From NCBI GenBank assembly GCA_032207245.1, contig CM063502.1, forward strand, positions 117,428,929 to 117,492,928: a stretch of DNA of 64,000 bases, written 5' to 3'. The notes beneath the pieces are model-generated. The model made no database searches, was not told where the DNA came from, and was given only the letters and a program-made list of their open reading frames with translations. The position numbers and the translations under genes are program-made. Below, piece after piece: positions 37,981 through 49,500 of the stretch. Source of the stretch: Pardosa pseudoannulata (taxonomy: Eukaryota > Arthropoda > Arachnida > Araneae > Lycosidae). Position 1 is the first letter of the stretch; every line of letters starts with the position of its first letter.

Positions 37981-39509
37981 TCTGAAAATATTTGTTCTTT
38001 TTTTTGTTGTTTTTTTTTTTTTTTTTAGAAAAAAAAATACTCAAATTTAGACCAAGTTAGTCTAATAGTAAATACAATGTTCACATATAATTATCTAGTT
38101 TCTTTTTTAAGTCTGAAATTTAGAAAAAAAACAAGTACAAAATAGACTTACTGATAAACATTTACACAACTGTATACGAATGATAGCTATTACATTCTCT
38201 CCAAACTTTAAAAATTATGTTGATAACCAAAAATAGTATCATCCTTCTCACTGAGACTAATTATAAATTTGATGAAAAATCTGTTCCTACATATCTAACT
38301 TATCACTAACGAGACTTTTTTTTCTCCTATGTACACTTCAATTTATTTTTCTTGTGTATAGTTTTATTAAATCTGATTTCATATCAATAGATATGTTTTT
38401 ATAGACAATAAACAAATATCAAATTTTACACATAGTTCTTGTTTCATCACTGGTTTCTTTAAAAATCTCACAGTAGGATCTAAAAGCGGTACTATTGCTC
38501 AAAAGCTTCATAAGATTCATGACCACTGATATAGATCCTACATTTCTGATCCTGTAACGTAAAATTAAAGTTTATATGTTAATTAGAACTTTAGTTTGTT
38601 TACAGATAACAAATAAACATTCATAATATTTTATTAAGGCAGAAGTAGGTTTTATGCCGGACAAAAATTTGACCAAAAACTTTATCCTTCTATCTCAGTG
38701 AATTGGAAAATTTAACTGAAAATAAAAAACATAATATTCATCATCCTATACTAAATATAGTTATTACTATAACATACAATAAAATCCTTATTAATAATAT
38801 CGTTAAATGTTTTATCAAAACAAAATTTGTAAAATTTACGAATACTTGAAACATTTCATGTGAATTTCAATCTATCCTATTCCTTTCAAAGTTCTCAAAT
38901 GTTAACCTTCAGGCATGTTGAACAAAGTTTCATCAAATTAATATGCTTCGAAGAAGTTTAAACGCTGTGAATTCAGAAAGAACAATTATAGACTTTTCGT
39001 ACATAAGAAATCTTGAATGTTTATTATAACAACTAAGTTCTATTCCAGGATCTAAAAAATTACTTACAAGTAAAAATGATCATATTGTGTGTTAAAGGAA
39101 TGCGTATGGAGCATCTTCAATTACACTATTTTTGAAATAATTAAAATTGCTAAATAACCTTAAGATTTTAGTCACATTTACTTAAATAGGTTAAAAACAA
39201 TACGTTAAGATATCAGGCAATATTTCATACAAAATATAAGTTAATTTTGAAAATTCACTGTTACATCCACTGTTATATGTATTATATCTCTTTTTCAATC
39301 AGACTGAACTAAATCATTTTTTTTTCGTTTACCATGGTTAATAATCTGTTATTTCATATCCATACAAGTATACCATGGATAGAAAATACTCCGGTTATTA
39401 AGAATTTCCAAAAATTAATTTATATTTCTAAGAATTAAGACCCCTAAACTTTAGGAATCAACTTTTCTACACTTTTACAAATAAGATAGGGGCACTTTGG
39501 TTGTAGACC
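37981..39509. other. no gene seen
   Basis: AT-rich sequence with homopolymer runs (poly-T near 37998-38028). Nothing was recognised. Confidence 0.5.
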
Positions 39510-39544
39510 CCTATATAAATGTGTGTATACGTATATATAAATAA

Positions 39545-39600
<56 letters not shown>

Positions 39601-39651
39601 CATATATATAAAATATAATATGTATACTATATCTATATATGTATGTATATA

Positions 39652-39701
<50 letters not shown>

Positions 39702-39713
39702 ATAATATATATA

Positions 39714-39779
<66 letters not shown>

Positions 39780-39872
39780 CATATTTATATCATATATATT
39801 ATATATATATTTATATATAATGTATATATATATATATGTATGTATATATATATGCATGTATATATATATGTA

Positions 39873-39935
<63 letters not shown>

Positions 39936-39966
39936 CATTTTAAGTGTTACATTTATAAATATATTT
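39510..39966. repeat. TA-rich microsatellite block
   Basis: (TA)n with TAAT, GTAT and CATA interruptions. Long Ile/Tyr frames on both strands are artefacts. Confidence 0.95.
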
Positions 39967-40599
39967 ATATATGTACAACTATTTTTAAATGTTTTGTAAA
40001 GCTGCAAAAGTTTTTATCAAATATTTTCTAATAACAATCTGTTTAGGGTTTCGTAGTTGAAATTATAACACATTTACACTCTATAATGTAGCAGTTTCAC
40101 ACCCCTGAAACTCTTTAAAGTGGCTATTTCAGTAGAAATGCTATGGAATTGTTCATAAAAATTGTTTAGATGAAAATGTTTTATACGAAAATGTCACAGT
40201 CTGCAGCCTATGACCGAATTCATTGAACTAATTCATAATCATCTTGTACCATTTCCTTGCTTGAACCTATGTTATTCTTTGAGAATTCTTGTTGTTTTTT
40301 TATTCATCACCCAAGACTTTCGAAATGAACCACCTCCAGCTTGCTGCCTTTGTTCCCTCGAATCTCGCCTGAGAAACAGGCTGGAGCCTTTGAAGTTATG
40401 ACCATGGGGATAGCCCGGCCCATTCTTACCTTTCAGGTTACTCTGCACCACCCTCTTCATTTATCGTACGATTACAGACTCATTTCGTGAAATATATCGA
40501 AACTCAAGGACTGTACTTGCATCAGACACTTATCATTCAGGGCTAAAATTTTCACATGCGTGATTCGAGATTTATATTCAAAAATAAGCTTCTTAAAGT
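39967..40599. other. no gene confirmed; GC-richer patch 40300-40450
   Basis: At 40200-40460 both strands are open for about 62 codons. The minus frame (MKRVVQSNLKGKNGPG...) contains a donor-like AAG|gtaaga early on. I recognise no family and the two frames compete, so no gene is called. Confidence 0.3.
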
Positions 40600-42745
40600 A
40601 GTTCACATATTTTTAGAAGTTTTCAAGTCTTTTAGAGTCTTTTACAGCCTTCTTCTGTAATAAAATATCAAAACCATAATTCTGAACGGTTATAAGCATC
40701 CATGCTAGCAGTCAGATTCGAACAGAGACTCCAGTACTAATGAGGCTCTATCCATGCACTTCTATAGCAAAAAAGTAAACTATAGCAATCCAAACCAACC
40801 AATTTGAGGTTTGAAAGATGTAATCACAACAAACTTTAAATTATATTTAAAGTATTTTTATTCTCTATATCATAATTTATTCAATATATGTTTCAATTAT
40901 CAAATAATGACGAATTGGTAGTAATTTTAAACTTAAATGACGTCATTCTCGAAATTCGTTCCTGATATATATTCAAGACCACTAATTCACCTCAATGAAA
41001 CGGCTTTTGTTATGAAATTCGTGAGGAAATAATCAAGCTGATTCTGTGCGTGATTATCCAATCATAACATAAAGCAATAACTTATCAAGATCGCAATATT
41101 CACTCAGCACTACAACACAGAAGTCTTGAAAAAGATTTCATGACTCATATTTCAGTTTAAACGAGCATTTCGTACTACTGCAATTTTCAGTCGTGCATTT
41201 GTTCCGTTCATTGTGAAAAGTAGGTGCTATTTATAATCTTATCAAGAATTTGTCAAATCTACTTCTGTAATGAACTATCACAGCAAGCATTCAAAAAGTT
41301 TTTTGATTTGGTTTGGAGTGCTCAGTTTTACTTTTTTTCCTACACTAGGGCTAATGAGAAGGGATCTACAGATAAAAGCTGATTCGAACGACTATGAATT
41401 TCTATGCTATTTGAATCCCCCATCTACAATACTTAAAGACAGATAAACCCCCTCAAGTCCTTGTGTAGCAAAAAAAATAAATAAATAAATAAACGATAGT
41501 GGTCCAAAACAATCAATTTAAGTTTTTTTAAAATGTGATGAAGTGTAATTTTCTATTCTATTATATATCTTTCTTCTTATTCTATGTATCATAAACTATG
41601 CATTATAAATTTAAATTAATGAAAGAATGACGAATTCTTAATAATTTAAAACTTAAATGACGTCATTCTCGAAATTCCTTCATGATATATATTCAAGACC
41701 AATGATTCAACTCAAAAGAATAACTCCAGTTGTGCAGTTCGTGAGGAAATAATCAAGCTACTTCTGCTCGTGATTATCCAATCAAAAGATAAAGCAATAA
41801 CTCACCAAGATCGCCTGTAATATTCACTCAGCAGTACTACAAAGTCTTGAAAAAGGTTTCATGACTCATATTTTACTTTAAACGAGCACTGAGTACAGTT
41901 TCAAGTTCCCAATCGTGCAGAAAATGACATATTTTGTTCCTTTTATGGTGAAAAATTGGTGCTATTTATCATCTTATCAAGAATTTTTCAAATCTGTTCT
42001 GTAATGAACTATCACAGCAAGCGTTCAAAAGTGTTTTTGATTAGGTTTGGAGTGCAAAGATTTAGTTTTTTTCCTACACTAAGGCTAATGAGAAGGGATC
42101 TACAGATAAAAGCTGATTCAAACGACCTTGAATTTCTATGCTATTTGAATGCACCATCTAGAATACTTAAAGACAGATAAACCCACTAGTGTAGCAAAAA
42201 AATAAATAAATAAATAAACAATATATATCCAAAACAACCAATTTAAATTTTTTAAATATGATGAAGTGCAATTTTCAATTCTGTTATATATCTCTCTTAT
42301 TCTGTGTATCATAAACTATGCATTATAAATTGTAATTAACCAAAGAATGACGAATTGTTAATAATTTAAAACTTAAATAACATCATTCTCGAAATTCCTT
42401 CATGATATATATTCAAGACCAATGATTCAACTCAAAAGAATAACTCCAGTTGTGCAGTTCGTGAGGAAATAATCAAGCTACTTCTGCTCGTGATTATCCA
42501 ATCAAAAGATAAAGCAATAACTCACCAAGATCGCCTGTAATATTCACTCAGCAGTACTACAAAGTCTTGAAAAAGGTTTCATGACTCATATTTTACTTTA
42601 AACGAGCACTGAGTACAGTTTCAAGTTCACAATCGTGCAGAAAATGACATATTTTGTTCCTTTTATGGTGAAAAATTGGTGCTATTTATCATCTTATCAA
42701 GAATTTTTCAAATCTTTTACGAGTCTTTTATTACAGTCTACTTTT
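40600..42745. repeat. tandem array, 720-bp period
   Basis: The landmark 'tgacgaatt' at the start of the unit falls at 40908, 41628 and 42348, exactly 720 bp apart. Each unit holds 'cgtcattctcgaaattc', 'gatatatattcaagacca', 'cgtgaggaaataatcaagct', 'gtgattatccaatca', 'gtcttgaaaaag', then a SINE-like module. A partial unit precedes (about 40600-40907) and the last unit stops near 42745. Units 2 and 3 are almost identical over the first ~370 bp, while unit 1 is clearly diverged, so growth was stepwise. The frame at 41956-42180 lies inside it and is not a gene. Confidence 0.92.
40685..40802. mobile_element. SINE halves in inverted arrangement (array copy 0)
   Basis: A minus-oriented SINE piece ('gaacggttataagcatccat', 'gattcgaacagagactcc') is followed directly by a plus-oriented SINE tail ('tagcaaaaaagtaaactata', 'caatccaaacc'). 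The same back-to-back module recurs at about 41305-41515 and 42035-42240 in each array unit, ending in (AAAT)n, so it was captured before the array amplified. Confidence 0.6.
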
Positions 42746-42999
42746 GTAATGAAATATAACAACCTGACCTCAGAATAAGACATTTTAATATAAGGAAACA
42801 ATACGAAGCTTTATATTTATTGCGCATAAATCTATATTATTAAGTTTGTTATTATGAAATAATCATTGTTTTTTATTTTAATACTGGTTTTATAAAACTC
42901 TTTGAAAAGCTCTTAGCAATTGTGACTAAAATATTTTACTAATTATATTAAACAAACAATTCTAGTACATTCTAAAAATTACAAGAAAACGTCTACACA

Positions 43000-43110
43000 T
43001 ACATAAGTGTAAGTATGTAAATGTGTGTTTACATATATGTATGTATACATATATATAAATATATGGGGGGTATGTACGTATATATGCATAAATTTACACA
43101 AATATATAAT
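43000..43110. repeat. degenerate TA/TG microsatellite
   Basis: Mixed tacata/tgtatg repeats give a spurious Tyr/Ile frame. Confidence 0.7.
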
Positions 43111-43194
43111 ATCTGTATGTATGAATGCCTATATTTTTATATATACATATTAAATAGGAAACGCTGGAGTAAAATAAAATTATATATATATATA

Positions 43195-44110
43195 TGTTTA
43201 CATTGTGTAAATAATATATTTTTATGAAAAGCTCCTTACACTATGTATGTTCAGTTATAATTTTTATGATTGAAATAAATCACGTGTAATAATGTGACAT
43301 ATTTATATTTTGATTAAACAAAATATTTCAAATTATACATAATACTTATTTTCTCGTCTTAGAAAAAATGAATTATTCTAGTTAAATTATCAAAACTAAA
43401 ATTAGTGAATTGAAAACATGTATTTGATTAAGATTTATATATAGCAACTAAAAGTTTTTTTATATTTAATAAATATACAGTACTTATGTTGCAATGACAT
43501 AAATTTGTGAGCTTTATGCCAATGAATTTTTCACTAGCTGCCTGAATTTTACAATTTGATAGTGAAAAAATTGCAATCTTTGTTTTAATCTGGCAGGTTA
43601 GTAGTTATTTCAATACTGTCTTTGAAACCAGGGAGTTTTTAGTTCTATCCTAATATGAGGAAATCATTAAATTCTTACCATTTAGTATATCAATATTCAA
43701 CGATTTCTAGTAAGAATGTGGCACTGTTTGTCTTTTACGATACCCATATTCCATTATATATTTACGTTTACATTGTGTAAATAATATATTTTTATGAATA
43801 GCTCCTTACACTATGTATGTGCAGTTATAATTTTTATGATTGATATAAATCTCGTGTAATAGTGTTACATATTTAAATTTTGATTAAGCAAAATATTAAT
43901 AATAAATCAGGGAGTTTTTACCTCTATCCTAATATGAGAAAATCATTAAATTCTTATTTTGATTAAACAAAATATTAATAATAAACCAGAGAGTGTTTGC
44001 CTCTATCCTAATATGAGGAAATCATTAAATTCTTACCATTTAGTATATCAATATTCAATGATTTCCAGTAAGAATGTGGCACTGTTTGTCTTTTACGATA
44101 CCCGTATTCC
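43195..44110. repeat. cluster of shuffled duplications
   Basis: Block R1 (43195-43330, 'gtttacattgtgtaaataat'...) recurs at 43767-43905. Block R2 (43627-43752, 'cctaatatgaggaaatcatt', 'gtggcactgtttgtctttta') recurs in full at 43985-44110 and as a partial copy at 43906-43957. The order R1-R2-R1-r2-R2 suggests successive overlapping tandem duplications of an R1+R2 unit of roughly 570 bp and a later ~78-bp one. Confidence 0.85.
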
Positions 44111-45554
44111 GTCTTTAGACTTCTTATGGGATACTAAGTCACTTATTAACGACATCCAAGTCTTTGGGTATTCTTTGGGTCTTTTTGATCAGCTAAGGTC
44201 CTGTGCGATATTCTTTAAAATACTTGCCTGTCTTGAAGACATTTAGCCATTCGTTTCCACACCATAGAGTAACATCGGAGATAAAGAAATCAAGCATCTC
44301 CTTCCTCTCTTTAGAATATCACACCAACAACGAAAACATTATTTGTTTTTTTATTAGTATTATCAAGCTGAATGCCTTAATGTTGGAACCAAATCACGCT
44401 GTGACACTTTATCATTAACAGCTGCTATTTCAAAGCAAAATTCAGTTGTCTAGTTTCCAAAGATTGATAGACATTTAAACAGCTACGAGCATTGAGCAAG
44501 CTAGACGTTCAAGTTGTAAAAAGGACTAGGTCAAGGTGATTTCCCTGGCTATCGAAAAAGAGATTCATGGGCTTTGCGAATAAAAGAATAAAGCTTATTG
44601 TTCTCTTCAGAAAAAATGTTTCCAGTCCAGTGGAGACAATTCGCTATTACATGGAGATAGCTATTCTGCATCAGACTTTGGCTAATTTTTAAATAAAAAC
44701 TTTCTCTTCTGAAAAGTAAATTGTATTTCAGACTGGTAATGCTAGAGAAGATAACTAGAACAAGATATTTTAAATTTATTTTTGTTTATATTCCCGAATC
44801 GATTCTGATCTCTTTGTGGGGTAAACTTACATTAATTGATTCCACGCGTTACGGGTACGAAAATTAACAGAACAAGGTAAGAAAAAGAGAGGCATTTTTC
44901 AGCGCAGCTTTTACTTTGTTGAATGGAGTAGGGTAAAATAAAAACTGGTTTCACAGTTATTCAACAGGAAGTGAAAGTCAGGGTTTTTCTTTCTTACTAT
45001 CATAAGTTTTGTTTCTTGTTTAAGTCGCTCTGAAGTATCATTGTATTAATAATGATAAGCCGGTTTTCTATCACCAATTTTAATGGGGTTTGGTTTTTAA
45101 ATTCATAGAGTATCTCTTTGTATATGTGTTCGGATTCATATCTAAAAGTTGTTTGCCTAAGCCACCTTAATAAGTCCAATATTTTTTAATGCTTTTAAGG
45201 TAATATTAAAGCATTTCCGCAATAAAGAAGTTGTGATAATTAACCACTTTATCTGAAGATGAAATAATGTGATATACATGTTATATTTTTGTGTCTTGTA
45301 CCAAGGTATTTTTCCTGTTCAGTTACTTTTCTGTTTAATGAAAAATATCTTACCTAAAATTATTTAAAGTGATAAAAAAAATAAATAAAAATGTCCAGTG
45401 ATCTAATTTTAAAAAAAAATATAGTATTTTTACCTGTACTTCTTCTGATCTATAACATAAGAAAGGTATATAAAGATTTTGACTAGAGGATAACTTCTTA
45501 TAGTCTAGTTTAGCGTAGTTATTAAGCCACTGGTGCTTATTATTCCTTTTTAAG
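44111..45554. other. no gene seen
   Basis: Frames at 43959-44246 and 44203-44418 (+) run out of the duplicated blocks and show no motif that I recognise. GC content rises slightly at 44480-44600 without an identifiable feature. Confidence 0.4.
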
Positions 45555-45890
45555 CACTGTTAAAAAATAGTTTGTAGAATTTTTATGGTTTCTTGAAACA
45601 AATTTTCCTTTTTCAGTGAAGATCGATGACATTGCTATTAACAGTCCTTCAAAATTTCAATTGCGATTATTTTTAATTTTGTCATTTGGATCGACATTTT
45701 ATTTTTCTGGATTCACAGAGGAATTTACTTTTTCACCAAGTATATCAACTAAAGTCAAGATGAATAACTAGATATATTTCAAATCTTTGCTTTTCGATAC
45801 TGTATTTAGGTATGATAGCAAATATCTAATCTTTAAACTTTTCCTTTTTATAAATGGCATATGATGTTTGAAATTTCAGCTCATCACTAA
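45555..45890. repeat. dispersed repeat, partner of 16030-16420
   Basis: This is the second, diverged copy of the repeat described at 16.0-16.4 kb. It sits about 530 bp upstream of the first recognised peroxidase exon. Confidence 0.35.
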
Positions 45891-46220
45891 TTAATAAATA
45901 CAGACTGTAATATCAAATTACATATTTTTTTAATCTCAGGAGTCTCTAATAGATTAGATTTAAGCTATTCATCAATATATATGCAACATAAATAATTCAG
46001 GAATTAATGGTGCAGACTTTGCAATAATAACTTTGTAATAATAACAATTAGAACCCTTCTCTTTCTCGATATACAATAGTAATTTATCTTTATAAATTGT
46101 GATAACATTTAACACTGTCGTTATCAATAATTTTATTATTATTTTGATATATATTACACCACATAATTTTAGGCCAGTATATTCATATATTTACAAAGTA
46201 AAAATTTTAAGTTTTTTGCT

Positions 46221-46334
46221 TTCTTCTAGAAAAAATTGTTTAAAATTTTATTCATTGTACATTATACCAATTTGGAACTTTTTAGTCTAAAAATGTTTGG
46301 AGGGGGATATTACTGAGGAGATGTGTTTATAATG
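46221..46334 (+). pseudogene. decayed tandem copy of a peroxidase exon 5' end
   Basis: This segment aligns with 46354-46467 at a constant offset of 133 bp. It matches the intronic lead ('aaaattgtt', 'cattata'), the polypyrimidine tract with an AG acceptor ('ctttttag|t') and the exon start ('ctaaaaatg', 'ggagg', 'gaggagat'). Read in the peroxidase frame it gives LKMFGGGYY then TGA, so including it would truncate the protein. The donor half of the exon was not duplicated or has decayed. Confidence 0.75.
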
Positions 46335-46418
46335 TAAAAATTTTTCATTTACTTCGATAAAAAAAATTGTTTTAATTTTTTATCCGTAGTGCATTATACT
46401 AATTTTTGCATTTTTCAG

Positions 46419-46513
46419 CCTAAAAATGGCGGGAGGAGGAGATTATGGAGGAGATTTGTGTATAACTTATGAAGATATTAATCAAGCAACTTATGAAGCA
46501 AGAGCCAAAATAG
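46419..46513 (+). CDS. peroxidase exon a (pro-region)
   Basis: The 95-bp exon lies between tttttcag and AG|gtacgt. It encodes LKMAGGGDYGGD then LCITYEDINQATYEARAKI. It begins with the third base of a codon and ends with the first base of a Gly codon. An alternative reading starts translation at the Met of 46426, but the strong acceptor argues for an internal exon. Confidence 0.85.
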
Positions 46514-49500
46514 GTACGTCGTTTTTATATTCTCTTCATTTAAAATATATTAGAAAACTTACCTATTTTCTTACATGAAACAAATGTAAGGAAAGAGGGG
46601 CTATTTTAAAATAATTAAATAAAACTTTTTTTATTATTTTTAGTAAATTACTAAATGAATATTTAGTCCCTTTTATTGTTTTTTTATGAAGTATTTCTTA
46701 TAAGCTCTTCGTGAAAATATGGGACTTACAAATAAATGTTAAGAGTTTATATCAAAAAAAGGTTTTGCCTGTAATTTTAATTATGTTTTTATATTTCTTC
46801 AGAAATTTCATCAAGCTTAGAAAGAAATTATATTTCTTATGTTGCCACCTTTGAAAATTACTCGTCTGATATTATTATTGTAGTAAAATGTTCTTTTTTT
46901 TCATTTATTCTTTTCTTTTACTAAAATAAACTAAAACTCCTTGGTGCAACAGCCCTTAAGGGGCCAGAGCCTACAGTACCAATCTCTGGCCCTGAAGTGC
47001 GAAGGATATGTTCTGGTTAGGTGGTCAACCTTACTCGGAACCCCCGGTGTTTAGTTCCCGAGCTTGGTCCTCAGTTTGTCCACCCACTGAAAGGCTGATA
47101 GGCTGAGTCAATTTCTCCCAGCCCGGGGTTTAACCCTTCGAGTGGAACACACCGATTAAAAAAAGTCTCTAAATACACGCTAAAGATTTATTATGTCAAT
47201 GGCCAAAGCGTTCTATGATTTTTTACTTCACCCTTTGTCGACTAGAGTGGAATACGAGAAACCCACCCTCGTTATTGTCCCTTTACTTCCGGTTATAAAA
47301 AGATATATAAATAGATATTATAGATTGTTAATTTTTAATACACACAAAGCTCGTCATGTCTCGAAGATCATCCCATAAGAAATAATGGATTCTAAAAGTA
47401 CAAATAAAAAATATTCTTTAAGAGAAGTATTTATATTTTTTACGAAAGTTATCCAAGATATTTAAGGGGTGTAATTAGAGATACCGCAAATAAAATACTT
47501 CGAAATAGAGATTTACAAAGCCATGAAAAGCTACCAGTGTCTTTGTCCTCAGGGAGTAGGGGTGCATAACTCAGTAAATGTCAGTCAAAGAAGGATGCAG
47601 TTTCTGAACAACCGACCTGACCAACCTACCTCAAACACTGACAGAAATGTGCATTACACCCATTTTCAGAACGTTTTTGGTTTGGCGGAATTGTACGTGC
47701 GAACCGCTTAGAGGGTTAAACCTCAGACCTGTGTCATAGGAGAAAAATAAAAATATGATTATTTGTACACTATTTGAATTATATAATGCATACATTCTTA
47801 TTTACCATTGTCTATATTCAATACATTTTGTTCAATATATGTATATTCAATATATTGTTTGAATATAGGTGAAGTGCCAAAAGAAATTTACGAGTTATCC
47901 TCTGTATATCCTGAATACGAACATATTGCTGTTTCAGCAGAGATAATATTAGAAACCACGAGAATATTGGCACATAGGTAAGAATTTCATATAAGTCTAT
48001 AAAATACTAATAAAAGTTTTGAAATATTTTTTACACAGCGGTAATTTATTGGGCTCTTTTAATATTCTTATAAATACGAGTTCTTAAGAGTCAAAACTAT
48101 AATGAAATTCAAGTTGAACATATTGATATTTTCAGCGAAAAATCTTTAATAAATTTTAAAGAGAAATTTTCATGACGAAAGAAAAATATTACGAAATGTA
48201 TGAAAATGTCCTTTCATTTAAAAATAAGAGAGAAGGGAATGAAAAAACTTTAAAAGGATTTCTCAAAAAACTTGATCTAACACGCAAATGATATTTAAAA
48301 AGGTTTATCGTCTTTGTGGGAAAAAAAAGATTAAACATCTTAAAAATTACCTAAGTTTAAAAAGCATACAGACTACAACTTTGCAGTTTTTCTTTTATGA
48401 AATCTGAGGGATAATATAGAAAACTAGTTTTAAATTAAATGGTTATTAATTAAAATAAATTTTGTAATTGATAAAATATAAACACATCAGTAAATTCTCA
48501 TAGAATGACTAAAATATGATATTAAGCCCAAATTATTTATTCCCAAATTATGATATATTTCCTTTATTTTGTAGGAATGCTGTCGTTGAACAATTATCAA
48601 TGTCATCCATATAACAGCCTCATAAGTACCATATTTTATAAGAGTATAGGCCATTTGCAATAAATAATGTGGTTGTATATAATTTTAGAGTTATTGAGAT
48701 TGGCTTTGAAGCCATAATCATGAATAAGATGGAAAGTACTTTATATTCAAATTTTAAACGCCACATTTTTTATTCCATTATCGCATTCAAATTATAAAAA
48801 GTTAAAGTAAAGGATTTCAAGAAAAAAAATGAAACAAAACTTTTATGAAATATAATTTAAATAGTAAAAGAAGTTATATAATTATTTCTGGCTAAGAAGA
48901 CATTCGACAAATATAAAATGTAACATACTTAAATATTATTTTTCCAAATGAGAATCAAATTTCTACAGCAAAATTTTATGCAAATAGTTTTCCAAATATG
49001 CTTCCATTTAAGTTTTTACTTAAGTGGAAGCATAAAATGGAGCCATTTAAGTAAAAACTTAAATGGAAATCTATATTAACACTAGATTGCCCGAGATTTC
49101 TTGTATACCTATATTGCCCAAAAACAGTCAAAATGACTGCATTGTGAAAAAATAACAAATATGTAAAGAAATTTGTTTAAAATTAATTTTTAATATTATA
49201 TAATAAAGGAGGGCGGAAGTAACTACAATTATTCATAAACCCATTTATATGTTATAGAAAAAGTCACCAAATTCTAAGAAATTATGTCATTATATTTCAT
49301 AATTGTTTTTCTAATTGAAATTAAAAAACAGTCAAAATGACTGCCTTGGGCAATCTAGTGTTAATTATAAACTTAATAAATGTTCCATGAGGTATAACAA
49401 TAATGATTATACTCTTAGTTACCAAGACTACTTTTCAGTAAAACGTCTATAAATTATTTACTAAATTCTTAAACAGATTAACCCTGAAAATATGTTTTCA

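Noticed and set aside
40210..40460. Opposing 62-63 codon frames
   Set aside because: Both strands are open over the same bases. Neither matches a known family and only weak splice-like signals are present.
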